A DNA stretch of 64,000 nt. Origin: Mariniphaga sp963747515 (lineage in GTDB: Bacteria > Bacteroidota > Bacteroidia > Bacteroidales > Prolixibacteraceae). The stretch lies in assembly GCA_963747515.1 (NCBI GenBank), contig CAVVFN010000008.1:1178001-1242000 (forward strand). The letters run 5' to 3'. Numbering within the stretch: the first letter of the stretch is position 1; every line of letters begins with the position of its first letter. Below the pieces are notes generated by a model. It did no database searches. It saw nothing but the letters and a program-made list of their open reading frames with translations, and was not told the origin of the DNA. A program made the translations under genes and the position numbers. Positions 52,279 to 61,452 of this stretch are shown here, in pieces.

Positions 52279-53802
52279 CTAAGCCACCCAATCCCGCTGC
52301 CGGTCTTTCAGCTTGTTCAGCACATCGATGGTAGTATTAACATCATTAACCACCTGGAAGTCGAACATTCCCACGCAAATAAAATCGGCACCGTTTTTAA
52401 ACGCCCAGTTAAAACCATCTTCAGGTTTAATAGCTCCGGCAGCAAGAACCTTAAATCCCATCACCGGCACCGTTGCCCTGTTTACAAATTCCACCGTCCG
52501 GTCGGGAAAAAGGCAGAAGCAATTGTCGTGAAACCGGTCATGATCGAGATGCTTTTTCCCGTCCACCTCAAACGGTATCCGGTTCTCCATAGGGTGAGCC
52601 GACCAGTATTGATCGTGATGCATGGTCTTCATGTAATAATCGGGAATAATGCCCTGTTCCTCACAGGCAATTAATGCATCTACAGTATGAGAAGCCAGAC
52701 CGGCAGTAAAACCCTGCGAACGGATGCGGCCGAGCATTTTATCAATCACATCAATCCGGTTATCGCGCACCAGCCAGTCGCACCAGTTGCCCTGTACCTG
52801 AATGATGTCCATACCCGCATCAATGGCCTTATTGATATTGACATAATAATCGTTCTCCTTCATATCAGGATGCACCTGCACAATCACCTTAATGTTACTG
52901 CCGGTTACCTTGCGGTATTTCACCATGGTCTCCATGGTCGGAAACCCGATATTGATGGTATTGATACCTGCCTTTTCGGCAAGCATCAGGGTTTCAAAAA
53001 TTTTCTTTTCCGTATTGTAGGCACGGAACAAAGAGGGAACATAAATAAGGTCGCGTGAATGCGCCCAGCCACCAATCAGATTACCACCAAACACCAGCCG
53101 GCTTATTTCATGATTTCCGAGCTTTCCTGTAGGCAATGTTCCCTTGAGCTGACTAATGTCGGTACCGCCAACCTTTATGGTCGCACCCGACAAGGTATCT
53201 GCACCATACTCCTGCGATTCGCGGAAAGCACCGAGTCCTATGATACCAAGAGCAGGCAGTGTTGCCAGGTTCTTCAGAGCTTCACGCCGGGAATGGGAAA
53301 CTTCGTTTGGGACTACAACAGGTACGGTATCCTTTTTATTTTTATTCTGAAACCAGGTCAGCGCATAAATACCATATCCCTTTTCTTTCATCAGCAGGAT
53401 ACCCAGCAGGGCAATGGCTTCAATCAGGTTCTTATTCACAAGAAACAAGCTTCCGTCAGAAGGATCAAAAATGGAACCTCCGAACGGCGGGTAAGCAAAA
53501 TAATACAACGTCAGCAGGGCAATACCTCCAATGGCAGCATACCGTATGGCAATACCTAAAAACAATGCCATTCCAATCAGTATCAGGGCAGCCACATTTA
53601 CCGGGTCGATGATGTTCATCAAGGCTTCAGAGGAAGCCATCCAGTGATAAAACCCGGCAAAGGGTCCTGTGGCATTGGCCAGAAATCCTGCAGCTGTCCA
53701 GTTTACCGTCCATAGTTTCGACAATCCTTCGAATAAAAAATGCCATCCTATGACCACTCTAAATAAGGTAATGATAAATTTCTTCCAATCCGGGTTTTTC
53801 AT
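52279..53802 (-). CDS. Fusion of DoxX membrane domain, Tat-like motif and aldo-keto-reductase-like barrel
   Basis: 507 residues. Residues 1-150 hold four membrane helices of DoxX type (LFRVVIGWHFLFEGLSKL, GMALFLGIAIRYAAIGGIALLTLYYF). A twin-arginine motif HSRREALKNLATLPALG lies near residue 170. From about residue 225 a TIM barrel of aldo/keto-reductase type follows (ISRLVFGGNLIGGWAHSRDL, KAGINTINIGFPT, GMDIIQVQGNWCDWL, MGFKVLAAGAIKPEDG), where the canonical catalytic Tyr and Lys are not clearly kept. The barrel should therefore act outside the cytoplasmic membrane. The substrate is not known. There is no break in the frame. Confidence 0.75.
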   Translation of the reverse strand: MKNPDWKKFIITLFRVVIGWHFLFEGLSKLWTVNWTAAGFLANATGPFAGFYHWMASSEALMNIIDPVNVAALILIGMALFLGIAIRYAAIGGIALLTLYYFAYPPFGGSIFDPSDGSLFLVNKNLIEAIALLGILLMKEKGYGIYALTWFQNKNKKDTVPVVVPNEVSHSRREALKNLATLPALGIIGLGAFRESQEYGADTLSGATIKVGGTDISQLKGTLPTGKLGNHEISRLVFGGNLIGGWAHSRDLIYVPSLFRAYNTEKKIFETLMLAEKAGINTINIGFPTMETMVKYRKVTGSNIKVIVQVHPDMKENDYYVNINKAIDAGMDIIQVQGNWCDWLVRDNRIDVIDKMLGRIRSQGFTAGLASHTVDALIACEEQGIIPDYYMKTMHHDQYWSAHPMENRIPFEVDGKKHLDHDRFHDNCFCLFPDRTVEFVNRATVPVMGFKVLAAGAIKPEDGFNWAFKNGADFICVGMFDFQVVNDVNTTIDVLNKLKDRQRDWVA

Positions 53803-54012
53803 ATCTGGGTAAACTTATTTTCGAACAAATTTATAATTATATTTCTTTTTAAGCTGTTTTTTTAAGATAAAATATAAATTTTACTGACAACCCGCCATTT
53901 TTCATAAATGGATTACCCTATTATTCATCTTTCAAAAAACCGGCAAAATGTTTAAATTTACCCCTTTTCCTGCACTGCCTGTTGGCATGAAATATAATTA
54001 AGTTTCAAAAAG

Positions 54013-55365
54013 ATGATAAAGAACTGTATTCTTCTGATATTGTTAGGGATTACCTTTACAGGTTTCGGGCAAAAAACCCGGTTGCTGATAACCACCGATA
54101 TTGGCGGTGACCCCGACGACCAGCAGTCGCTTATCCGGCTGATGCTCTACACCTGCGACTTTGAACTGGAGGGAATCGTCACCTCTGCTGCCGGCACGCA
54201 GGGCGAACTGGGGGAAAGCATCATCCGCCCCGATTTGGTTGAAAAGACAATTCATAGCTACGGGGAAGTATGGCCAAACCTGGTGAAACATAATGAAAAT
54301 TTCCCTTCCCCGGAACATCTCTTATCGGTGATTAAGAAAGGAAATCCTTTTCGTGGATGGGAAAACATAGGAGAAGGACACGACACGGAAGGATCGGAAT
54401 GGATCATCCGCTGCATAGATAAAGAAGATCCGCTACCATTGAATATAGCTGTATGGGGAGGCCAAACCGATGTGGTACAGGCACTGTGGAAGATAAAAAA
54501 TACACGTACTTCAGAAGAATATAAAAATGCAACAGCCCGGTTTAGGATTTATGATATTGCCGATCAGGACAGCCTGTTTAAGGGAATTAAGAAAAGATTT
54601 CCTGACCTGTTTTATGTAATCAGTATAGCCCCTGCCGGCAACGACAAGCGAAATGCTGCATTCCGGGGGATGTATCTTGGAGGAGATGAAAGCCTCACCT
54701 CTGCAGAATGGATCAGGGAATATATAACCGGGGGGCATGGACCGCTGGGAGCACTATATCCCTTAAAAACCTGGACAGCACCCAATCCGCATGGTGTGCT
54801 GAAGGAAGGAGATACCCCCTCCTGGTTTTATTTTCTGGAAAATGGGCTGAATGTTCCCGCACACCCGGAATACGGCGGTTGGGGAGGCAGGTTTCAAAAA
54901 ATAAATGAAGAATATTATACCGGTGCAACCGACAGCTACAGGGGAGAAACAAATACACGGGCTACCGTTTACCGCTGGCGTAACGATTTCCAGCGGGAGT
55001 TTGCTGGCCGTATGGACTGGTGTGTAAAAGATGTGACGGATGCCAATCATTCGCCGATAATTGCTGTGAATGGCCATTCTGATAAAGAAGCGCTGGTAAT
55101 CCATAAAAACCCGGGGGAAAAAATCAGACTCGATGCAAAAGGGTCTAAAGACCCCGATGGTGATATTATCACTTTCGAATGGGTGGTTTATTCTGAAGCA
55201 GGAAACTTCAAAGGAAATTTCCATGCCCCGGCAGAAGGTCCCCGGGCTGATTTCCCAATGCCTGAACTGGAAGAAAATACAAGCATCCACCTTATTTTAA
55301 GAGGAACCGATAATGGTACGCCAAACCTTACGGGGTATAAACGGATTATTCTTATGAACCGATGA
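54013..55365 (+). CDS. Secreted DUF1593 nucleoside-hydrolase-like protein
   Basis: 450 residues with a signal peptide (ILLILLGITFTGFGQ). The start of the mature protein, RLLITTDIGGDPDDQQSLIRL, is the DUF1593 version of the Asp-rich calcium site of nucleoside hydrolases. NIAVWGGQTDVVQALW and ISIAPAGNDKRNAAF continue the fold. The last 110 residues (NHSPIIAVNGHSDKEAL, LDAKGSKDPDGDIITFEWVVYSEAGNF) form the beta-sandwich of Sde182-type cellulose-binding proteins. It may act on ribosides or on a polysaccharide; both are only family-based guesses. It is a single unit between the DoxX fusion and the leader repeat. Confidence 0.82.
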   Translation: MIKNCILLILLGITFTGFGQKTRLLITTDIGGDPDDQQSLIRLMLYTCDFELEGIVTSAAGTQGELGESIIRPDLVEKTIHSYGEVWPNLVKHNENFPSPEHLLSVIKKGNPFRGWENIGEGHDTEGSEWIIRCIDKEDPLPLNIAVWGGQTDVVQALWKIKNTRTSEEYKNATARFRIYDIADQDSLFKGIKKRFPDLFYVISIAPAGNDKRNAAFRGMYLGGDESLTSAEWIREYITGGHGPLGALYPLKTWTAPNPHGVLKEGDTPSWFYFLENGLNVPAHPEYGGWGGRFQKINEEYYTGATDSYRGETNTRATVYRWRNDFQREFAGRMDWCVKDVTDANHSPIIAVNGHSDKEALVIHKNPGEKIRLDAKGSKDPDGDIITFEWVVYSEAGNFKGNFHAPAEGPRADFPMPELEENTSIHLILRGTDNGTPNLTGYKRIILMNR

Positions 55366-55580
55366 TCGCCTCCGGACCAGAAATAGAAACTCTGCAACTT
55401 TGATTACCCGATTTTACCGATACCCCATAACACCAAAACAAGGTATACCCCCTTCAGGTTTTCTGTTACCTGCTCAAATGTAATTACAAGAATTATGAAA
55501 TTTGAGCAGGTGTAAAGATAGCATCTGCCAAACCGGTTGCCATTTCCCGGAAGGCCCAATGGGATGGAATTATCCCTGAT

Positions 55581-55927
55581 TTATCAATAAGAATTATTTC
55601 TTTTGGCGGTCATTAGAGATACTTGTTCATAATTACTTACCGGGCAAATGGATCTAAAAATTGTCGTCCCTTCATTCTTTCTTTAACTATACCATAGCCT
55701 TCTTAATTTCAGTATATTTTAACACTATGTACACATTAACTTCACACCAAGGTCACTTATATGTGAATTTGATGAGAAGTTAGTCTTAAAATAGTGATAA
55801 GATATTGTATCAAAATTATGGAGATGGTAAGGAATTTTTGTACATTAGGTATCGTACGATCAATCTGAAAAACAAAAAACCATGGCAAGAATTGGAAACT
55901 TACCCGTAGGCGGACAGGGAGTCCTGG
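55581..55927 (+). repeat. DUF6266 leader repeat, copy B
   Basis: A 347-bp match to 30171-30584 without the central 67 bases. The palindrome TAACTTCACA/TGAGAAGTTA (55737-55746 with 55773-55782) is kept with one mismatch. Similarity stops sharply 16 codons into the gene, which marks the point of truncation. Confidence 0.8.
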
Positions 55928-55965
55928 ATCTAAAACGAATTATGGATTCCATCCGACTTTGTTAA
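55882..55965 (+). pseudogene. Truncated DUF6266 gene (first codons only)
   Basis: ATG at 55882 begins MARIGNLPVGGQGVL, which matches the first 15 residues of the DUF6266 gene at 30539. Similarity then ends and the frame stops at 55965 after 27 codons. The body is gone. What remains is a complete leader in front of a stub, directly upstream of the metal efflux genes. Confidence 0.7.
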
Positions 55966-56066
55966 AATCTGTACCAATGGAATCCATACTCAGGGGTTTC
56001 ATTCGATCCCGGAAGCAACTTATTTCATTCTGTTACTCCAATTCATTTCAAATTCATAAAATTTTC

Positions 56067-56074
56067 TATTTTTG
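56067..56074 (+). promoter_or_regulatory. -7 box TATTTTTG before the metal efflux genes
   Basis: TATTTTTG fits TAnnTTTG exactly and lies 32 bp before the preferred GTG start at 56106. It supports that shorter start over the TTG at 55959. No clear -33 TTG. Confidence 0.45.
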
Positions 56075-56105
56075 TATCAAATTTGATGTCAGGAAGGTTA
56101 AATCT

Positions 56106-56531
56106 GTGAAATTAAGAGGAAAACATATAGAATTTTTATTCCTGTTTTTAGCGGGAATAATGTTGTGTGCCCATACCATTGTACCTCATCACCACCACAA
56201 CCGGCAGGTATGTATTGAAAAAATGGTTGGTCAACACCATGGCCTCAATCCTGATCATCCATTTGAAAGCGACCATCCGCATGATGATCAAAACCACAGA
56301 TACTGTATATTAAATCAACTTATTGTAGTACCCAATAACCAATGGAAGCAGGATTATTCTTATACTGCCTCCTGCGATAAAAATGTTCATGGATTTGTTG
56401 TTTTTTTCTCCGCTAATACCCCGGATGCAATCTTTTCTTTTAACTCGCAGAGAGTACCTGAACAAAAAGATACGCACAATCCCCTTTTACTATTGCGCTC
56501 ATTGCGGTTTCGCGCACCCCCGGCCGTTTAA
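56106..56531 (+). CDS. Small His-rich exported protein beside metal efflux genes
   Basis: About 141 residues from the GTG at 56106; the frame is open back to 55959, but the -7 box at 56067 lies inside that extension. A signal-like hydrophobic segment (IEFLFLFLAGIMLCAHTIV) is followed at once by PHHHHNRQVC and the run HHGLNPDHPFESDHPHDDQNHRYC. Two or three Cys and a dozen His in 60 residues suggest binding of Zn, Cu, Ni or Co. Similar short His-rich proteins precede CzcCBA/Cus-type pumps in Bacteroidota. It may capture or sense the metal in the periplasm. The C-terminal LLLLRSLRFRAPP end has no clear role. Confidence 0.65.
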   Translation: MKLRGKHIEFLFLFLAGIMLCAHTIVPHHHHNRQVCIEKMVGQHHGLNPDHPFESDHPHDDQNHRYCILNQLIVVPNNQWKQDYSYTASCDKNVHGFVVFFSANTPDAIFSFNSQRVPEQKDTHNPLLLLRSLRFRAPPAV

Positions 56532-56790
56532 GATTTTTGTTTTTTTATCTTTTAAAATCATACTCATTTTTAACGTATGATTTCATTATCCATTTTTATT
56601 CATCAGGGACCAATCATATGAATTGATCATGAGAAGCAAGCCACTCCCATGTAAATTGCATATGAAATCTTTAAAAGCAAACAATTTTTAATTCTGAAAT
56701 GAGCTTGAGCAATAATCCGCAGCAAACCTGGATTATTAACCTCTCATTGCGAATTCTATAGTATACCATTGAAAATTACAATTTTTTAAT

Positions 56791-58338
56791 ATGAAAGTTA
56801 TTGTTTTATTCTTATTTCTGGTGGTGTTGAGCCTGAATTCCTGCAATCCTGACAACCACAGCCATAATGCAAACGAAGAGCACAGCCATGAACATGAAGA
56901 GGATACAGAACAGCATGAAGAACAAGAAGAATTAAAATTTCAGTACACCGGATACAGCAACAGCTTTGAAGTGTTTGCTGAAGCCGATCCCTTTGTAGTT
57001 GGCGAAAAGGCAGCTTTACTGGCACATTTTACCCTGTTACCCGAATTTGAACCTTTGGAAATGGGGAAGGTTACCGTCGTGCTTAAGGTTGACAACAGCG
57101 AATCTGTCCAGATCCTGGATACACCAGCGCGCAAAGGGATATACAGTTTTAATATTCAGCCTGAAAAAGCAGGGCAAGGTTCTCTGTTTTTTGTAATTGA
57201 AAATGAAAACGGAACTTTTGATGTACAGATTCCGGAAGTTACCACCTTTGAAAATCATCAGGCCGCCCACGAAGCCGCTGAAAACATACACATTCCCCAG
57301 GCAAATACCACTGTATTCACCAAAGAGCAGTCGTGGAAGATAGATTTTGCCACTAATTTGCCAGAGATAAAACCGTTTGGGCAGGTAATAAAAACGACAG
57401 CCCTGGTAAAGCCATCGGTTGGCAGTGAATCGGTGATAGTTGCCAAAACCGGTGGTATTGTAAATATCTCCTCCGCCAGTTTAATGGAGGGAGAAGAAGT
57501 AGCAGCCGGCGAAAGGCTGTTTACCATTTCTGGAAGCAGCTTTGCTGAAAATAACTTATCGGTAAGGTACGCTGAAGCAAAAAACAATTACGAAAAGGCA
57601 AAGGCTGACTTTGAACGGATGAAAGCACTGGCCAAAGATCAGATTGTTTCACAAAGACTATTGCTGGAAGCAGAAAATGAATATGCGAATGCCGAAGCGG
57701 TATTCGAAAATCTGAGAAGCAATTTTACTTCTGCAGGTCAATCGGTTTCCAGCCCGATGAAGGGATTCATAAAGCAGGTATTTGTTGAAAACGGAGCCTA
57801 TGTGGAAGCCGGTCAGCCGGTGGTTACTGTTTCACAAAATAAAAACCTGGTGCTGACCGCTGATGTGCCTCAGCGCTATTCCCCTGCCTTAGGGGCCATC
57901 GTGTCGGCCAACATCCGCAACACAATTTCGGGCAACACCTATACTTTGGAAGAACTAAACGGTAAAATTCTTTCCTATGGAAAGACAGCAAACACCAGTA
58001 ATTTTCTAATCCCGGTAAACATGGAGATCGATAACAAGGGTGCGTTCATGTCAGGCAGTTTTGTGGAGGTTTACCTCAAAACACTTACCGGTGCCAATGA
58101 GCTAACGGTTCCCAGTTCATCTCTTTTAGAGGAGCAGGGAAATTATTTTGTTTGGGTTCAGATAACTCCCGAGTTGTTTGAAAAAAGATTGGTAGTTCCC
58201 GGAATTACCGATGGTATAAATACCCAGATTAAAAAAGGAATTTCTCCGGATGAACGGATTGTCAGCCGGGGGGCTGTAATGATTAAACTGGCAAAGTCAT
58301 CAGGCACTTTGGACGCTCACTCGGGCCATGTTCATTAA
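56791..58338 (+). CDS. CusB/CzcB-type RND adaptor lipoprotein with His-rich N-terminus
   Basis: 515 residues. The lipobox LSLNSC (Cys 18) is followed by the metal-binding-like stretch NHSHNANEEHSHEHEED. An added beta domain (residues 45-165) precedes the membrane-fusion core: a lipoyl half near VAKTGGIVNI, the alpha-helical hairpin (SVRYAEAKNNYEKAKADFERMKALAKDQIVSQ) and the barrel and proximal domains. The end HSGHVH again has His. It joins the RND pump to the outer membrane channel and passes metal ions to it. The pump gene starts 12 bp downstream. Confidence 0.9.
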   Translation: MKVIVLFLFLVVLSLNSCNPDNHSHNANEEHSHEHEEDTEQHEEQEELKFQYTGYSNSFEVFAEADPFVVGEKAALLAHFTLLPEFEPLEMGKVTVVLKVDNSESVQILDTPARKGIYSFNIQPEKAGQGSLFFVIENENGTFDVQIPEVTTFENHQAAHEAAENIHIPQANTTVFTKEQSWKIDFATNLPEIKPFGQVIKTTALVKPSVGSESVIVAKTGGIVNISSASLMEGEEVAAGERLFTISGSSFAENNLSVRYAEAKNNYEKAKADFERMKALAKDQIVSQRLLLEAENEYANAEAVFENLRSNFTSAGQSVSSPMKGFIKQVFVENGAYVEAGQPVVTVSQNKNLVLTADVPQRYSPALGAIVSANIRNTISGNTYTLEELNGKILSYGKTANTSNFLIPVNMEIDNKGAFMSGSFVEVYLKTLTGANELTVPSSSLLEEQGNYFVWVQITPELFEKRLVVPGITDGINTQIKKGISPDERIVSRGAVMIKLAKSSGTLDAHSGHVH

Positions 58339-58350
58339 AAATTAAAAGCA

Positions 58351-61300
58351 ATGTTAGACCGTATCATAAAATTTTCGCTTAACAACAAATACCTCATTTT
58401 GCTTGCGTCAGTGGTGCTGCTGGTTTTTGGAATAAGAACTGCAGGCAACATGGATGTGGATGTTTTTCCAGACCTGACTGCACCCACCGTGGTGGTAATG
58501 ACCGATGCTCACGGAATGGCCTCAGAAGAGGTGGAACGACTCGTTACCTACCCCATCGAATCGGCAGTAAACGGGGCAACCGATGTACGGCGTGTACGCT
58601 CAGCCTCCTCACACGGCTTTTCATTTGTGTGGGTAGAATTTGACTGGGGAACCAACATCTTTAAAGCCCGGCAGATTGTTTCCGAGAAGCTCATAACCGT
58701 AGCATCACAAATGCCGCTGGGAGTTGGGCAGCCTGTAATGGCGCCACAGTCCAGTGTAATGGGTGAAATTTTCTTTGTAGGAATGCAGGCCGACAGCACC
58801 AGCATGATGGAATTACGAACCCTTGCCGAATGGAGTGTCAAACCGCTTGTTCTTGCCACAGGTGGTGTTTCGCAGGTGACTATTATAGGGGGCGATTACA
58901 AGCAATACCAGGTGTTGGCCAACCCTCAGAAGATGCATTTCTACCAGGTAACTCTTGATGAACTGGCCAATGCCAGCCGGTCAATCAGTCAAAACTCTGC
59001 CGGAGGTGTATTGCGTCAATATGGCAATGAGTATGTCATTCGCGGAATGGCCCGGACCTCTGAAATTCCGAAGCTTGCCAATACCTTCGTAAAGTCGGTA
59101 AACGGAAAGCCTGTGCGAATTGGCGATGTAGCCGATGTAAAGACAGGCAGCGCGCCAAAAATGGGCTATGCCTCCAAAAATGCCCGCCCCGCAATAATTA
59201 TTTCCATATCGAAGCAACCTCATGCCAATACACTGGAGGTAACCCGGAGCATTGAAAACAACCTTACTGAGTTGCAAAAAACTTTGCCTCCGGATGTGAA
59301 GCTGGATACCCAAATTTTCAGGCAGGCCCATTTTATAGAACAATCGGTAAAAAATGTGCAGGACGCACTGATTGAAGGAGGAATTTTTGTCATTATTATC
59401 CTGTTTTTCTTTCTGGGAAGTTTCCGCACATCGCTGATATCCCTGCTTGCCATCCCTCTTTCCTTAATAGGGGCAGTTTTGGTACTTAAAGGCCTGGGCA
59501 TGACCATCAACACTATGAGCCTGGGGGGAATGGCCATAGCAGTTGGTTCTCTTGTTGACGATGCCATTATTGATGTGGAAAATGTATATAAAAGATTGCG
59601 GCAAAACAGGAGGTTACCTCCAGATGAGCGGCAATCGTCATTTAATGTGGTATTTGAGGCTTCCAGGGAAATAAGGGCATCCATTCTGAATGCCACTCTA
59701 ATCATCATGGTTGCCTTTCTGCCCCTGTTTTTTCTTTCGGGTATGGAAGGCCGGATGCTGAAACCTTTGGGAATTGCCTTTATTGTGGCGCTGTTTGTAT
59801 CGCTAATCGTGGCGATGACCCTCACTCCGCTGCTGGCAAAAATGCTGCTTACAGATGAAAGATACCTTGCCCGGAATGAAAAGGACAAGTGGCTGGCGCG
59901 CCTGCTTTCGGTCAATTATGAAAAATCGCTCGTATGGGCACTGCGCCACAAAGCATTCATTTTGTCGGCCATAACCGGACTTTTCATTATTTCCCTGTTG
60001 GTATTTTCTACTTTTGGCCGCAGCTTCCTTCCCGAATTTAATGAAGGCGCTTTAACCCTTTCGGTTATCACCCCTCCCGGAACATCGCTGGAAGAAACCA
60101 ACCTGATAGGAAATCTGGTGGAAGAAAAACTTTTAATCCTGCCGGAAATAGTAAGCACTGCCCGAAGAACAGGAAGAGGTGAGCTCGATGAACATTCGCA
60201 GACCACCAACAGCTCAGAAATTGATGTCAACTTCCGGCTAAACCTGCGCAGTCAGCAGGAATTCATGGCTGAAGTAAGAGAAACGCTCTCCGGTATTCCC
60301 GGTATTGCCTTTACTGTAGGGCAACCTCTGGGGCACCGCATCGACCATATGCTCTCCGGTACAAGGGCCAATATTGCCATTAAACTTTTTGGAAGTGATT
60401 TGAACCGCCTTTTTGTTACCGGGAATGAAATTAAAAGCGCCGTGTCGGGAATAGAAGGACTGGTGGATGTGAATGTTGACCAGCAGATAGAAATACCGCA
60501 GGTACATATAAATGCCAACCGCGATATGCTGGCACAGTATGGAATCACTGCCGGACATTTTACTGAATTTATTGAAATTGCCTTTGGAGGTGAAAAAATG
60601 GCCGACATCTATGAAGGACAAAAACGATTTGACCTGGTACTAAGGCTAAATAAAGATTACACCCAATCCTTTGAAGGAATACATACTGCCCTCATCGATG
60701 CCGGAAACGGACAGAAGGTACCCCTGGAACAGGTGGCCGAAATTGTTTCTGCAACCGGCCCCGGTTCCATCAGCCGGGAAAATGTACAACGTAAAATTGT
60801 CATTTCGGCAAATGTAGCCGGGCGCGATTTACGCAGTGTGGTTGATGATATCAGGGAGCAGATAACCCAAAAGGTAGTATTGCCCGAAGGTTACAGGATT
60901 GAATACGGCGGGCAGTTTGAAAGTGAGGCAAGGGCTTCCCGTACGCTTATGGTTACATCAGTTATCGCCATCATCATCATCTTCTTTCTGTTGTTCCAGG
61001 AGTTCAGAAACTTTACCCTGGCAGGCATTATCCTCCTAAACCTGCCGCTGGCACTTCCAGGCGGTGTCTTCGCCATATGGGTTACCTCGGGCATCCTCAG
61101 CATTCCGGCAATCATCGGGTTCATTACCCTGTTTGGTATTGCCACCCGGAACGGCATCCTGCTGATATCGAATTATCAGCGCCTGCAAAAGCAGAACTAT
61201 ACACTTCACGAAACTGTGATTATGGGATCTGCCGACCGGCTTAACGCCATCCTCATGACTGCCCTTACGGCGGCTCTTGCACTGGTACCTTTGGCCATGA

Positions 61301-61452
61301 GAGGAAACCTGCCTGGAAACGAGATTCAAAGCCCTCTTGCACAGGTAATTTTGGGAGGGTTGCTCACTTCCACTGTTCTTAATATTTACATTGTCCCTAT
61401 AGTGTACAGCATTTTAACCAATCGTGGAATTCTTAAAAATGGTAACACATGA
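58351..61452 (+). CDS. CusA/CzcA-family heavy-metal RND efflux pump
   Basis: 1033 residues with the twelve-helix RND plan and two large periplasmic loops. Heavy-metal subfamily features include VDVFPDLTAPTVVVMTDAHGM near the start and the fourth-helix proton relay AVGSLVDDAIIDVENVYKRL with Asp 403 and Asp 404. The ILLISNYQRLQ and GNEIQSPLAQVILGG segments of the C-terminal half are also typical. Uptake is from the periplasm or inner membrane and export is across the envelope, driven by protons. The ion cannot be settled by eye; the VDDA motif is closer to the divalent and Cu/Ag groups than to multidrug AcrB. The TolC gene overlaps its end by 4 bp. Confidence 0.92.
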   Translation: MLDRIIKFSLNNKYLILLASVVLLVFGIRTAGNMDVDVFPDLTAPTVVVMTDAHGMASEEVERLVTYPIESAVNGATDVRRVRSASSHGFSFVWVEFDWGTNIFKARQIVSEKLITVASQMPLGVGQPVMAPQSSVMGEIFFVGMQADSTSMMELRTLAEWSVKPLVLATGGVSQVTIIGGDYKQYQVLANPQKMHFYQVTLDELANASRSISQNSAGGVLRQYGNEYVIRGMARTSEIPKLANTFVKSVNGKPVRIGDVADVKTGSAPKMGYASKNARPAIIISISKQPHANTLEVTRSIENNLTELQKTLPPDVKLDTQIFRQAHFIEQSVKNVQDALIEGGIFVIIILFFFLGSFRTSLISLLAIPLSLIGAVLVLKGLGMTINTMSLGGMAIAVGSLVDDAIIDVENVYKRLRQNRRLPPDERQSSFNVVFEASREIRASILNATLIIMVAFLPLFFLSGMEGRMLKPLGIAFIVALFVSLIVAMTLTPLLAKMLLTDERYLARNEKDKWLARLLSVNYEKSLVWALRHKAFILSAITGLFIISLLVFSTFGRSFLPEFNEGALTLSVITPPGTSLEETNLIGNLVEEKLLILPEIVSTARRTGRGELDEHSQTTNSSEIDVNFRLNLRSQQEFMAEVRETLSGIPGIAFTVGQPLGHRIDHMLSGTRANIAIKLFGSDLNRLFVTGNEIKSAVSGIEGLVDVNVDQQIEIPQVHINANRDMLAQYGITAGHFTEFIEIAFGGEKMADIYEGQKRFDLVLRLNKDYTQSFEGIHTALIDAGNGQKVPLEQVAEIVSATGPGSISRENVQRKIVISANVAGRDLRSVVDDIREQITQKVVLPEGYRIEYGGQFESEARASRTLMVTSVIAIIIIFFLLFQEFRNFTLAGIILLNLPLALPGGVFAIWVTSGILSIPAIIGFITLFGIATRNGILLISNYQRLQKQNYTLHETVIMGSADRLNAILMTALTAALALVPLAMRGNLPGNEIQSPLAQVILGGLLTSTVLNIYIVPIVYSILTNRGILKNGNT

